Assembly: GCA_963644945.1 (NCBI GenBank)
Contig: CAVIQK010000003.1
Span: 1 to 64,000 of the forward strand
DNA length: 64,000 bases
Direction of reading: 5' to 3'
Origin: CAVIQK01 sp963644945
Lineage (GTDB): Bacteria > Bacillota > Clostridia > Christensenellales > DTU072
Shown piece after piece: positions 1 through 8,221 of the stretch (positions are counted from its first letter, which is position 1; the number at the start of each line of letters is the position of its first letter). The notes beneath the pieces are model-generated. The model was not told the origin of the DNA and did not search any database. It worked only from the letters and a program-made list of their open reading frames with translations. The translations under genes and the position numbers were made by a program.

Positions 1-2
1 AC

Positions 3-43
3 AAAAACCTAAACCAAACTTTTACGGTTCGATTTAGGTTTTT
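3..43 (-). terminator. AT-rich hairpin downstream of tRNA-Ser
   Basis: An 11-bp inverted repeat (AAAAACCTAAA at 3-13, TTTAGGTTTTT at 33-43) begins 2 bases past the CCA end of the minus-strand tRNA. Read on the minus strand it ends in a short T run, so it fits an intrinsic terminator. The stem holds only two G-C pairs and the loop is long, so the call is moderate. Confidence 0.5.
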
Positions 44-45
44 AT

Positions 46-137
46 TGGCGGAGAGAAAGGGATTCGAACCCTTGTAACTGTCTCCAGTTAACACGATTTC
101 GAGTCGTGCGCATTCAGCCAGGCTCTGCCATCTCTCC
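46..137 (-). tRNA. tRNA-Ser(CGA)
   Basis: The minus strand folds as a class II tRNA. The acceptor stem is GGAGAGA with TCTCTCC, the discriminator is G, and CCA is encoded (46-48). The anticodon stem-loop is CACGA-CTCGAAA-TCGTG, giving anticodon CGA, which reads UCG. The long variable arm (TAACTG...CAGTTA) is the serine identity feature, and the T-arm carries GGTTCGAATCC. A good promoter lies just upstream and a hairpin just downstream, so it appears to be a single-gene transcript. The serS gene lies about 4 kb away on the other strand. Confidence 0.97.
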
Positions 138-149
138 AAAAGTCTATTT

Positions 150-178
150 ATTATAGTTCAAAATATCGTTTTTGTCTA
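150..178 (-). promoter_or_regulatory. Promoter of tRNA-Ser
   Basis: On the minus strand, TAGACA (178-173) and TATAAT (155-150) are separated by 17 bp. The -10 ends 13 bases before the mature tRNA 5' end, so the primary transcript would carry only a very short leader. Confidence 0.75.
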
Positions 179-428
179 GTTTTTTTACAAAGTTTTTGCT
201 TTTGTCATTAGTCCCGCCAAAATTAAAGCACTCGGCAATCTAAAAATTACGAAAAATTTTTAATTTTTTGTGGGTTATTTAGAAAAATTTTCCGCTGTCA
301 CAAAAATACACCGTTTTTCCTTGTGATTTTTGTTATATTTTTGGTTGGCGGTTTGTGACACATCCCGATTTTGGTGAAGTTTTGCCATTTATATATGAAA
401 ACGCACCTAGGTGAGGGCAAAAATTTTC
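179..428. other. Intergenic region upstream of the cvpA-like gene
   Basis: No convincing gene was found in this very AT-rich stretch. It holds a 9-bp inverted repeat (TGTCACAAA at 296-304 and TTTGTGACA at 352-360). A third TTGTGA half-site lies at 321-326, 32 bp from the TTGTGA at 353-358. A perfect 10-bp palindrome, CACCTAGGTG, lies at 404-413, 15 bp before the -35 box. These could be operator sites for the downstream promoter, but no regulator can be named. Confidence 0.4.
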
Positions 429-458
429 TTTACAAAATCGCAATTTATATTGTATAAT
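429..458 (+). promoter_or_regulatory. Sigma-A-type promoter of the cvpA-like gene
   Basis: TTTACA (429-434) and TATAAT (453-458) are separated by 18 bp. Transcription would start near 465, leaving a leader of about 55 nt before the chosen ATG at 521. The palindrome at 404-413 is directly upstream of the -35 box. Confidence 0.7.
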
Positions 459-520
459 TCAATGAATTATAATATACATTTGTGTTTATGCATATTTGCA
501 AAACATATATGGAGGTATAT

Positions 521-1363
521 ATGGCATTTGGAATTTTTGATTTTGTAGTTTTGGGAGTACTTCTCCTTTTTGGCATAATAGGACTTATAAGAGGTGCAAG
601 GAAGGTCTTATTCGGACTTGTCGCATCGCTTGCCGCATTTATCGGCGCATTGGTGCTTGCCGGAGTCGTCGGCAACTTGCTCATAGGATCATTTTCTCTC
701 TACGGAACGCTGTCATCCAAAATCGCCGAAGCAATGGCTCCGAGTTTTGTATATGGCGGTCAAAATCTAGTTTATATTCCCGATGGAGACAAAATGGTTT
801 TGGGCTTTTATGACGGTACGGTGCAACATGCGTTCGCCGATGCTTTCGAAGGCTCCGCTCTCTCGTCGTTTGCGACTATTTTACAGTCCCCTATCGAATC
901 GATTTACACACAAGACATTGCGATGAACACTCCTATGCCTCTCCCCGCAATACTTGGCCAATTTTTTGCAAGCCTTGTCTTCAAAGCAGTGTGCTTCATT
1001 GTATTGTTCATCGTCTTTATTATCATCGTAAAACTCATCGACAAACTATTGAAAAAAGTAATCGGCAGTTCAAAACTTGGTCACTTTTTCGACAGAATTT
1101 TGGGCCTTGTCGTAGGAATTGGGTTCGGAGCGATTTTCGTCTTCATAATATTCACGTTGCTACAAGTATTGTCGGGATTCGGATTTATGGCACCCGTCAA
1201 CGAGGCAATAGATTCAAGTTTCCTCGCACCATACATAAAACAATACAACTTCATCTACACTCTATTTGACCAATATTGGGGAATAGGCTCTCTTGCCGAC
1301 AAATTGAGCGGTGTCGTTTCATCCGGATCTGTATCGGGTACAGGTTCAGGCTCGGGAGTATAA
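521..1363 (+). CDS. CvpA-family membrane protein
   Basis: A 280-residue integral membrane protein. The N-terminus (MAFGIFDFVVLGVLLLFGII, followed by GLIRGARK) matches the CvpA/colicin V production family: a first hydrophobic helix, then a short basic turn containing G-x-x-R-G. Further hydrophobic segments lie near residues 30-55, 145-175 and 190-225. The C-terminus is a Gly/Ser/Val-rich tail, which is unusual for the family. The start at 521 is chosen over an upstream GTG at 482 because GGAGG sits at 511-515 with 5-nt spacing. CvpA proteins are poorly understood and have been linked to envelope homeostasis. The next gene begins 13 nt later with its own RBS, so the two are probably co-transcribed and may act together at the envelope. 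Confidence 0.75.
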   Translation: MAFGIFDFVVLGVLLLFGIIGLIRGARKVLFGLVASLAAFIGALVLAGVVGNLLIGSFSLYGTLSSKIAEAMAPSFVYGGQNLVYIPDGDKMVLGFYDGTVQHAFADAFEGSALSSFATILQSPIESIYTQDIAMNTPMPLPAILGQFFASLVFKAVCFIVLFIVFIIIVKLIDKLLKKVIGSSKLGHFFDRILGLVVGIGFGAIFVFIIFTLLQVLSGFGFMAPVNEAIDSSFLAPYIKQYNFIYTLFDQYWGIGSLADKLSGVVSSGSVSGTGSGSGV

Positions 1364-1376
1364 ACGGGAGGTTTAT

Positions 1377-4300
1377 ATGAAATTTTTAGCAGGAATAGGC
1401 TCATTTTTAATAGGCGTCATCATCGGCATCGTGCTAGTCGTAGGCGGTGTTGCGGGTGCGGGCGCATTGATTTTGACTCGCCCCGGTATGGTAGGTGTAG
1501 TTGCCGAAAAAGTCCCCGGATTTGAACCTGCTGACGAAATAAAAGAAAAGAGTCTTTTGGAATATGGTCAAAACATTTATTCCGTAATATCAAGTCTAGA
1601 ATCGCAAAATATCGGACAAGTGGAAGATGCCATCGGTCTCGATCTTTCGGGTATGATTTCCGAAGCCATAGGCATTTCGAAAGATGAACTCCGTCAAGCA
1701 TCGGTATCCGGCGAAGGAATAATCAACACCGTCATGGATTCCGAAACGTTTACAATCGGAGTGTTGCTCGAAAAATTCGGCATTACTCTCCCCGATATGC
1801 CTTTGTTCCAAAACGAAGAATTCAAAAAGCAATCGATTCAAAATGCGTTCACTTATATATCCGACAAACTCGATTTTGACAAAATGACGGTAGGAGATCT
1901 CGAAACTGAATTCGGAGTGAGCCTTGGCGAAATGTTTTCAAGCGAAACACTCAAAAATTCTACATTGTCATCGATTGGCGACACGTTGAAAATAGTCGAA
2001 TTACACGAACTTTTAGATATTACGACGGTTAGAGATTCTGACGAATATGTATCGACACACGTCAAAACCGATGCGGAACTTACCGCTTGGAAAACCGGCA
2101 AAACCGCCTATACCGACGGGACGGAAATTTCCTATGTTTACAATGCCGACGGCACTTGCAATTTTTATTTTAACACCGTAGAAGAACAATCTACATACCT
2201 AGATCAAATAAACGAAGGCAAGACCGACGAGGGAAAAGCATGCGAAATATGGGAGTTCTTTGAGAAAAACAACAATTTATATTTAGCATTGCGCTCATAT
2301 TTTACCGAAAAAGACAAAACCAAAGTCGATTACGATGCTTTGAGAACATGGCTTGTCGGCAAAAAATATTACACGTCAACAGATGCTTCCGCACTTACCG
2401 ACGAGCAAGTGTTTAGTGCAGTTTTTGAGAAATTCCCGACATTTGTCGCTCCCGTTGTTCCGGAAATCGTCGAAACAAGCGTATATGAAGATGCTCTCCA
2501 AAAATTGACTGCGGCGGAGAAACAAACAAACACCGCTCTCAAATATCTTTATAATGCCAAAATCGGTGCAGATTCTAGCGATCCGCAAAGCATCAACGGA
2601 ATTATGAACGATATAAGAGTGTCCGACGTCACCGAAATTACCGCAGAAAGTCCTAAAATTTTACAAAACTTGGCAGGACTAAAAGTCTCCGAACTCGGTG
2701 GTAGCAAAACTACCGAAGTTATCAACGGGACTCTAATAAAAGACGTTCTCGGCATCGACAAAGCCGACAGTCAAGTCCTTCAATACTTCATTGACAACAA
2801 CGTGACCGTAGGCGGAATGGACACGGCAATTACCGAAATGACACTAAAAGATGTTACGGTAATAGACGAAAATTCTCACAATATCTTAAAGAAACTCAAA
2901 GATTCCAAAATCAACGAAATAGCGGCAGAAATGACGGATGTCGTCAACAAGTCGTCATTATACGAACTTGTCACAATAGAAACAAACAAAACCGTCGAGT
3001 ACTACAAGGCTCGTTTTGTGGCGACCGAAGCCGAAGTTTCCACGTGGAAAGAAGGTAAAACCGCTTACTCAGATGGTGTGGAAGTATTCGATTATTTTGA
3101 AACAAAAGATGCCCAAACCGCATGGATAAATGCCGAAAAAGAAAAGGGCAATACCTATTATGACCGCTACGAAATATGCACAAAGACTCTTGTGTTCTCG
3201 ACCGAAGTAGAGAGAAAATCTCGCTATGTCGAATTGTGGCTCGCCAACAAAAATTCGACAAATGTAGCCTCGGCAGAATCTGCCTACGATGGTTTGACGG
3301 CAGAGCAAAAAGATGAGTTTGGTTTGGTTATAACCGAAGATCAATATGCGAAGCCTTATGCTCCTACCGTAAAAGAAGGTTATGCTGTGCCTACCGTTTC
3401 CAACAAGACTCTCGTCTATCTCTATTATTCCAAAATAGGTTCTAACGGTGTGGACGGACTCAACGCCTACATGAATGCCATGAAATTATCGGATGTAATG
3501 GATATAAAATCAACCGACAATGCGATACTCGTCAAAGTCAAAGACGACAAGATCAACGACCTATCTACGGCAATAACAGATGCCGTCAAAACAACTACCG
3601 TAGGAGAAATATTGGGAGGGGACAAGACTTCGCAATCTAAAGTTTTGCAATATTTGTGGGATTCGAACTTGTCCGACGATGCGACCAACGGACTCAATGC
3701 AAAAATTTCCAACATGACACTAGGCGATGCCGTCGATATCCCTGGATATGTAAAGGCCACATCGGGCGCTTATGTTTATGATGAATCGATTGGCGATTAT
3801 AGAGAAAAGAAAACAGATGGCACCGACGATAGTTTGGAAACCTACGCCAGAGAAAGCGGTTTCAACATTGTTATGTGGAAACTCAATTCTACCAAAGTGA
3901 CCGAAATCGGCAATAAAATGCAAGAAACGATCAACACTACAAAACTCGGAGAATTGATAACAATAGAAACCGATTCCACTAAATCTAATTATAATGCAGT
4001 GCTTTATAAATTGAAGGACACCGAAGTGCAAAACCTTTCGGGCGATCTTAATACCGCTATCAACGACACAACAATAGGCGAAATTATCACTATTAGCGAT
4101 ACATCGCCTAATATCTTGAAAGCCTTGAAAGACACAAAAATGAGCGATATGTCAACAAGAATCGACACATTGACACTAGCGGAAGTATTTGGTGACAAGG
4201 CAAATTCCGGAGCATTGTCGCTTATTGATTCGACAACGACAATAAACGGTATTCCCGATGCCATGACGACGGCAATTCAAACGAAGACATTAGGAGAACT

Positions 4301-4451
4301 TTATAATGCCGGATTATTAGGATCGATCTCTTCGGATGATTGGACCTATCTTAAAGGAAAAGGTTTTGATACAATGAATATAAATCAAGTTATAAACAAA
4401 CTCATAGAATTGCTTAAAGCGGCAGATAAAGTTATAACACCGACGACCTGA
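1377..4451 (+). CDS. Large membrane-anchored protein with internal helical repeats, function unknown
   Basis: A 1024-residue protein whose N-terminus is one strong hydrophobic helix (about residues 3-33, Gly/Val/Ile-rich) without a lipobox, so it is probably anchored by an uncleaved segment with the rest outside the cell. The body has two repeat types. One is a degenerate unit of about 35-60 residues with a pattern like ILxxLKDSKINE-x5-I-x6-TTLGELI. It recurs at roughly 2880, 3520, 3860, 4000 and 4110, with weaker copies earlier. The other is a longer insert beginning WKxGKTAYxDG, at about 2085 and 3040. The ATG at 1377 follows GGGAGG with good spacing and places the hydrophobic helix at the N-terminus; the open frame extends upstream into cvpA. 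I do not recognise a family. Its place next to the CvpA-like gene suggests an envelope role. Confidence 0.7.
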   Translation: MKFLAGIGSFLIGVIIGIVLVVGGVAGAGALILTRPGMVGVVAEKVPGFEPADEIKEKSLLEYGQNIYSVISSLESQNIGQVEDAIGLDLSGMISEAIGISKDELRQASVSGEGIINTVMDSETFTIGVLLEKFGITLPDMPLFQNEEFKKQSIQNAFTYISDKLDFDKMTVGDLETEFGVSLGEMFSSETLKNSTLSSIGDTLKIVELHELLDITTVRDSDEYVSTHVKTDAELTAWKTGKTAYTDGTEISYVYNADGTCNFYFNTVEEQSTYLDQINEGKTDEGKACEIWEFFEKNNNLYLALRSYFTEKDKTKVDYDALRTWLVGKKYYTSTDASALTDEQVFSAVFEKFPTFVAPVVPEIVETSVYEDALQKLTAAEKQTNTALKYLYNAKIGADSSDPQSINGIMNDIRVSDVTEITAESPKILQNLAGLKVSELGGSKTTEVINGTLIKDVLGIDKADSQVLQYFIDNNVTVGGMDTAITEMTLKDVTVIDENSHNILKKLKDSKINEIAAEMTDVVNKSSLYELVTIETNKTVEYYKARFVATEAEVSTWKEGKTAYSDGVEVFDYFETKDAQTAWINAEKEKGNTYYDRYEICTKTLVFSTEVERKSRYVELWLANKNSTNVASAESAYDGLTAEQKDEFGLVITEDQYAKPYAPTVKEGYAVPTVSNKTLVYLYYSKIGSNGVDGLNAYMNAMKLSDVMDIKSTDNAILVKVKDDKINDLSTAITDAVKTTTVGEILGGDKTSQSKVLQYLWDSNLSDDATNGLNAKISNMTLGDAVDIPGYVKATSGAYVYDESIGDYREKKTDGTDDSLETYARESGFNIVMWKLNSTKVTEIGNKMQETINTTKLGELITIETDSTKSNYNAVLYKLKDTEVQNLSGDLNTAINDTTIGEIITISDTSPNILKALKDTKMSDMSTRIDTLTLAEVFGDKANSGALSLIDSTTTINGIPDAMTTAIQTKTLGELYNAGLLGSISSDDWTYLKGKGFDTMNINQVINKLIELLKAADKVITPTT
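2640..4240 (+). repeat. Degenerate protein-level repeats inside the 1024-residue protein
   Basis: Copies read as N-I-L-x-x-L-K-D-[ST]-K-[IM]-[NS]-[ED], then a stretch ending T-[TL]-x-[GA]-E. Clear copies start near 2880, 3520, 3860, 4000 and 4110. They are divergent at DNA level, so this is an old protein repeat and not a recent tandem duplication. The regular spacing of LKD-like and GE[LI]-like positions suggests stacked helical hairpins; that is inference. Confidence 0.6.
4410..4438 (+). promoter_or_regulatory. Candidate promoter of serS
   Basis: TTGCTT (4410-4415) and TATAAC (4433-4438) with 17-bp spacing, located in the last codons of the preceding gene and 55 bp before serS. No terminator separates the two genes, so serS may also be read from the cvpA promoter. 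No T-box leader fits in this gap. Confidence 0.4.
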
Positions 4452-4493
4452 AAATAAAAAATACAAATTACAATATTTAGGAGATATACAACA

Positions 4494-5756
4494 ATGTTAG
4501 ACGTTAGATTTGTTTGCGACAACATCGATTACGTAGAAAAAAGACTTGCCTTAAGATCGGGCAAAATTGACCTTTCGGGCGTCAAAAAACTCTTGTCCGA
4601 AAGACTTTCGCTTATCAAAGAAACCGAGACCAAGAAGGCTCTCAAAAACAAGGTTTCCGAAGAAATAGCCACCGCAAAACGTGAAAAACGTTCTGCGGAC
4701 GACCTCATTTTAGAGATGAGAAAAGAAGCCGAAGAAATCAAAAAACTTGATTCTCGTCTTGCCGAAGTCGAAGAAGAATTGAAAAATGCAATGTACGCTA
4801 TCCCCAATATTCCGGACGAGAGTCTTCCGGAAGGACCTGACGATAGTTACAACAAGGAAATTCGCCGCTGGGGAGAACCTAGAAAATTTGATTTCGAATT
4901 CAAACCTCACTGGGATTTAGGCGAAGCCGACGGTGGACTCAATTTTGAAGAAGGCACCAAAATCACCGGAGCCCGTTTTACCGTCTATCACGGAATGGTA
5001 GCAAGACTCGAACGTGCTATTGCCAACTATATGCTTGATCTTCATACATCCAACGGTTATACCGAAATTTTCCCTCCGTTCATTGTCAACGAAGACAGCA
5101 TGAAAGGAACGGGACAACTTCCCAAGTTTAGAGAAGATATGTATAAACTCGAAGGACTTCCGTATTATCTTGTTCCTACGGCAGAAGTCCCTGTCACCAA
5201 CCTTCTAAGAGGCGAAATCGTTGACGGCAATCTTCTTCCTATAAAATATTGCGCATACACCGCATGTTTTAGAGGCGAAGCAGGTAGCGCCGGACGTGAC
5301 ACGAGAGGACTTATACGCCAACACCAATTCAACAAAGTAGAACTCGTCAACTTTGCTCACCCCGACAAGAGTTGGGAAGCACTCGAAGCACTTACACATG
5401 AGGCAGAACTTGTTCTACAAGGCCTAGGACTTCCTTATAGAGTAGTATGCTTATCGACAGGCGACATAGGATTTTCGTCCGCCAAGACTTACGACCTAGA
5501 AGTTTGGATGCCGAGTTACAATAGATATGTCGAAATATCCTCTTGTTCCAACTTCCTTGACTTCCAAGCAAGAAGAGCCGGTATAAGATTTAGAGATCCC
5601 GTAGATAAGAAAGTAAAACTTCTCCACACGCTCAACGGATCCGGACTTGCAGTCGGCAGAACGACCGCAGCCATCATGGAGAACTACCAAAACGAAGACG
5701 GCACGATTACCGTCCCCGAAGCACTTAGAAAATACATGGGAGTAGATAAATTCTAA
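4494..5756 (+). CDS. serS: Seryl-tRNA synthetase
   Basis: A 420-residue class II aminoacyl-tRNA synthetase that charges tRNA-Ser with serine in the cytoplasm. The first ~110 residues form the Lys/Glu-rich antiparallel coiled-coil arm that grips the long variable arm of tRNA-Ser. The catalytic core follows: PTAEVPVTNL near residue 230, motif 2 (FRGEAGSAGRDTRG, near 260) and motif 3 (NGSGLAVGRTTAAIMENYQ, near 380). Length is normal for bacterial SerRS. The ATG at 4494 follows an AGGAGA RBS. Its stop codon overlaps the next start (TAATG), so it heads a translationally coupled four-gene cluster. A tRNA-Ser gene lies about 4 kb upstream on the other strand. Confidence 0.97.
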   Translation: MLDVRFVCDNIDYVEKRLALRSGKIDLSGVKKLLSERLSLIKETETKKALKNKVSEEIATAKREKRSADDLILEMRKEAEEIKKLDSRLAEVEEELKNAMYAIPNIPDESLPEGPDDSYNKEIRRWGEPRKFDFEFKPHWDLGEADGGLNFEEGTKITGARFTVYHGMVARLERAIANYMLDLHTSNGYTEIFPPFIVNEDSMKGTGQLPKFREDMYKLEGLPYYLVPTAEVPVTNLLRGEIVDGNLLPIKYCAYTACFRGEAGSAGRDTRGLIRQHQFNKVELVNFAHPDKSWEALEALTHEAELVLQGLGLPYRVVCLSTGDIGFSSAKTYDLEVWMPSYNRYVEISSCSNFLDFQARRAGIRFRDPVDKKVKLLHTLNGSGLAVGRTTAAIMENYQNEDGTITVPEALRKYMGVDKF

Positions 5757-6373
5757 TGCCCGAAAAATCGGAAGAAAAGAAAAAAGGCTTTGGACATGTT
5801 TTAGGGACTATAACCAAAGCAATATTCACGGTACTTAAAGTCATCGTTATTTTCATATTTAAGGTATTGAAAATTACGGGACTTTATCTACCTATTCTGT
5901 ATGCTTTTGCAGGTGTTGTTTTGTACATAACGACAGATTTCAATCCGTTGTTGTTTGATAAAGGCGACATGCTTTTAGAGTGTATATTGTACGCAATAGG
6001 CATGGGAGTATGTGTGCTATGCGCCTTACTTATAACCTTAAAACATATTGTCGTCAACCCCATAAAGAAGATAAAAAACGGTTTGAAAAAACCGGAAAAG
6101 ACAGAAGAAACTTCCGAAGACAAAACCGAAGACAAAATTCAAAAAGAGGAAAATATTGTCCCTAAAGAAGAAGTTGAGGAACCCAAAGTCCAAAATATTG
6201 AAGAAAAGGTCCAATATGTAAAACCTATAAGAGTCGGTGAAAAAGTCAAGGTTTATTACTCTAATATGCAAGACAGACTAATAAGAGAGTATGACGATAG
6301 ATTCGAAGTATATGTGACAAAAGACGGAGTCGAAAGGCTAGAAAAGGTAGAATATAAACTCAATGAAAACTAA
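5756..6373 (+). CDS. Small membrane protein with charged cytoplasmic tail, unknown function
   Basis: A 205-residue protein of unrecognised family. Hydrophobic segments lie at about residues 15-30, 38-58 and 70-95, and a basic stretch follows (PIKKIKNGLKKPEK). Next comes a long Glu/Lys-rich linker (residues ~112-160). The C-terminal segment of about 45 residues looks beta-rich (VGEKVKVYYSN, then RFEVYVTKDG) and could be a small folded domain. It starts on the serS stop codon and its own end overlaps the following acyltransferase gene by 11 nt, which implies coupled translation and perhaps a shared membrane function. No function can be assigned. Confidence 0.65.
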   Translation: MPEKSEEKKKGFGHVLGTITKAIFTVLKVIVIFIFKVLKITGLYLPILYAFAGVVLYITTDFNPLLFDKGDMLLECILYAIGMGVCVLCALLITLKHIVVNPIKKIKNGLKKPEKTEETSEDKTEDKIQKEENIVPKEEVEEPKVQNIEEKVQYVKPIRVGEKVKVYYSNMQDRLIREYDDRFEVYVTKDGVERLEKVEYKLNEN

Positions 6374-7340
6374 AAAACTTCCGCAAGATTTGGTCAATAC
6401 CGAAACTTTAGAAAACGATCAAGAAATGATTGATGATAAAGTAGAAGGGACCAAGCAAAAGAAAGTAAAAACCAAAAGACCAAGAGTATGGGAACTCGAT
6501 GCTTTGAGAGGAATAGCCATTCTCCTTGTTTGTTGGGATCATTTTATGTTCGATGCGTTCGGACTTTACGGCAGTCATTTTTGGAATAGCGGAGTCCCCT
6601 TTCTCGAAAACTTTGCCACGTTCGCAAGCGACTATTGGTCGTCGGATCTAAGACTATTTTGGTGGCCTTTCTTTTTATTCCTATTTTTCTTTGTGTCGGG
6701 TGTTTGTACGGCTTTTTCTCGCAACAATCTGTTTAGAGCGGTAAAACTAGGGGCAGTTGCCCTTCTAATGACACTTGTCACTTATCTTTTAGAAAAGTTC
6801 GGCGGCATGGACGGAGTCTTTATTTCGTGGGGTGTTGTCCATGCTTTTTCTACAATAGTCTTTATTTATGCGTTTATAGAATTATTCACGGGGCTTATTC
6901 TAAAAGCCTTCAAAAAAGAACATTGGCTACGTCCTATGATGAGCCTTGTTTCGCTTGTTTTTCTCAACATGTTTATAATTCTCAACGATAAATTCGGAGT
7001 CACAATCACCGAAATCGCAAGAGGGACGGCATCTTCTCCGTTAAATATTGAGGGGCTGGCGTGGGCATTTTACATGCCGAGATCAGAATTTAGAATGATT
7101 TCTGCGGATTATTTCCCGATTTTTCCATACATAATACCGTTCTTTATCGGTGCCACACTTTCTTTTGTGTTGTACCCAAAAAAGAAAAGTCTTCTTCCTA
7201 TGCTTGACGGCAAATGGCACTATATATTCACTATCCCGGGTAGAGTTTCCATTTACCTATATGTATTTGTTCAAGTTGTCGCAATCGTCGTGCTAGGAAT
7301 AATATCGCTTATATGCACAGGGGAGATAGGATTGTTTTGA
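6363..7340 (+). CDS. DUF1624/HGSNAT-like membrane acyltransferase
   Basis: A 325-residue multi-spanning membrane protein. After a charged N-terminal tail of ~40 residues comes RVWELDALRGIAILLVCWDH, the signature of DUF1624 proteins related to the catalytic part of heparan-alpha-glucosaminide N-acetyltransferase. They are believed to move acyl groups across membranes, and the His in the CWDHFMFD segment fits the conserved catalytic His of the family. About eight hydrophobic segments follow. Substrate is unknown; a cell-wall or surface glycan is a plausible target. It overlaps its upstream neighbour by 11 nt, and its TGA stop overlaps the ATG of the phosphatase gene, so all three are probably made together. 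Confidence 0.8.
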   Translation: MKTKKLPQDLVNTETLENDQEMIDDKVEGTKQKKVKTKRPRVWELDALRGIAILLVCWDHFMFDAFGLYGSHFWNSGVPFLENFATFASDYWSSDLRLFWWPFFLFLFFFVSGVCTAFSRNNLFRAVKLGAVALLMTLVTYLLEKFGGMDGVFISWGVVHAFSTIVFIYAFIELFTGLILKAFKKEHWLRPMMSLVSLVFLNMFIILNDKFGVTITEIARGTASSPLNIEGLAWAFYMPRSEFRMISADYFPIFPYIIPFFIGATLSFVLYPKKKSLLPMLDGKWHYIFTIPGRVSIYLYVFVQVVAIVVLGIISLICTGEIGLF

Positions 7341-7807
7341 TGAAAATATTGTTTGTATGCACGTCAAATATAATGCGCAGTCCCTATTGCGAATTTGTGT
7401 TCGGCAATATGGTCGAAAATGATCCAATGCTAAAAGATAAAGTCGAATGGGTGAAATCGGCGGCACTTCGTTGGAGATACCGCCACATGCACAAAAAATC
7501 GCAAAATGCCCTAATAAAGGAAGGTTTTTCCGAAGATAAAGTCAAGGACTATCGCCCGAGACATGTTCTTATAGACAAAGATCTCTTTGATTCTGCCGAC
7601 ATTATAATAGGTATGACCGCAAGTCATAGGAAAATGCTCCCGAAAAAATATCGTTATAAATTTACGACTTTGACGGAAGCCGTTCTAGGGCAATATAAAG
7701 AAATAAAAGATCCGTATTGGGAAAGACTGTCGCAAGACGAGTACAACCAAAGAATGGATGAAATTAAGGCGTATCTAGAGCAGTATGCCGAGATTTTGAA
7801 AAATTAA
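7340..7807 (+). CDS. Low-molecular-weight protein tyrosine phosphatase
   Basis: A 155-residue cytoplasmic enzyme that dephosphorylates phosphotyrosine (or arginine, in the YwlE branch). The P-loop CTSNIMRSP gives the C-x5-R-S signature, with nucleophile Cys7 and Arg13. The general-acid Asp is Asp124 in the late DPYW motif. Length is typical. The start is 7340: its ATG overlaps the previous TGA and follows GGGAGATAGGA; an in-frame ATG at 7313 would add nine residues before the catalytic loop. The usual G-N-x-C of the loop reads S-N-I-M here, a mild deviation. LMW-PTPs often regulate exopolysaccharide export; the neighbouring acyltransferase agrees with a surface-glycan theme, but this is inference. 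Confidence 0.88.
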   Translation: MKILFVCTSNIMRSPYCEFVFGNMVENDPMLKDKVEWVKSAALRWRYRHMHKKSQNALIKEGFSEDKVKDYRPRHVLIDKDLFDSADIIIGMTASHRKMLPKKYRYKFTTLTEAVLGQYKEIKDPYWERLSQDEYNQRMDEIKAYLEQYAEILKN

Positions 7808-7837
7808 AAAACGAAATTTTATTTAATTGTTTTTTAA
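7804..7837 (+). terminator. AT-only inverted repeat after the phosphatase gene
   Basis: TTAAAAAAC (7804-7812) and GTTTTTTAA (7829-7837) form a 9-bp arm pair with a 16-nt loop, overlapping the phosphatase stop codon. The stem has one G-C pair, so it would be a weak terminator. It also overlaps the putative -35 of the V-ATPase promoter. Confidence 0.3.
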
Positions 7838-7858
7838 GAAAAAAGGATATAATATAAT
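7827..7858 (+). promoter_or_regulatory. Candidate promoter of the V-ATPase operon
   Basis: Two overlapping TATAAT hexamers (7848-7853 and 7853-7858) lie 22-32 nt before the first V-ATPase ATG. The best -35 is TTGTTT (7827-7832), which gives a short 15-bp spacer to the first or a long 20-bp spacer to the second. The -10 is strong; the -35 is uncertain. Confidence 0.45.
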
Positions 7859-7879
7859 AAGTAATATAAAGGTGAAAAC

Positions 7880-8221
7880 ATGCAAGAAAAAACAATGCTT
7901 GACGAAATTTTGAAAGAACTTCACGAGGTCGAAACCTTGACTGCAGAAGCCATCGAGCAGTCAAAAATTCTTGCAAAAGAAGCGGTGAAAAACGCTCGAG
8001 AACAATCTAAAAAAGATATAGAAAACAGCGAAAAAGAATCAAAACAAAAAATTGCCGATGCAAGAATTTCCGCAGAGAAAAAAGCCGATTCTCTATATCA
8101 AGAAATAATAGCCGACGGCGAAAAAGAAAAAGAAAAAATTAAAAATTCGAAAAAAGACAAGGTCGATGCCTTGGCTGACGAAATAGTATCAAAAATTTTA
8201 AGTAAATATGGCATCTGTTAG
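7880..8221 (+). CDS. ntpF: V-type ATP synthase subunit G/H (NtpF/AhaH-like)
   Basis: A 113-residue, almost entirely helical protein rich in Lys, Glu and Ala without membrane segments. It fits the peripheral-stalk subunit (G in eukaryotes, H in archaea, NtpF in Enterococcus hirae), which pairs with subunit E as a coiled coil to hold the catalytic head against the membrane sector. The family is weakly conserved, so assignment rests largely on size, composition and position as first gene of a complete V-ATPase operon. The ATG at 7880 follows AAAGGTG. The gene overlaps the subunit I start by 14 nt. Confidence 0.82.
   Translation: MQEKTMLDEILKELHEVETLTAEAIEQSKILAKEAVKNAREQSKKDIENSEKESKQKIADARISAEKKADSLYQEIIADGEKEKEKIKNSKKDKVDALADEIVSKILSKYGIC

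Noticed and set aside
482..520. GTG start at 482 for the CvpA-like protein
   Set aside because: GGAGG at 511-515 is placed ideally for the ATG at 521, and the longer form would put a non-hydrophobic lead before the first membrane helix.
2640..4240. CRISPR-like or tandem DNA repeat
   Set aside because: The periodicity exists only at protein level; copies differ strongly in DNA, and the open frame runs through them.
4452..4493. T-box or other leader RNA for serS
   Set aside because: Only 42 nt lie between the genes, far too short for a T-box.
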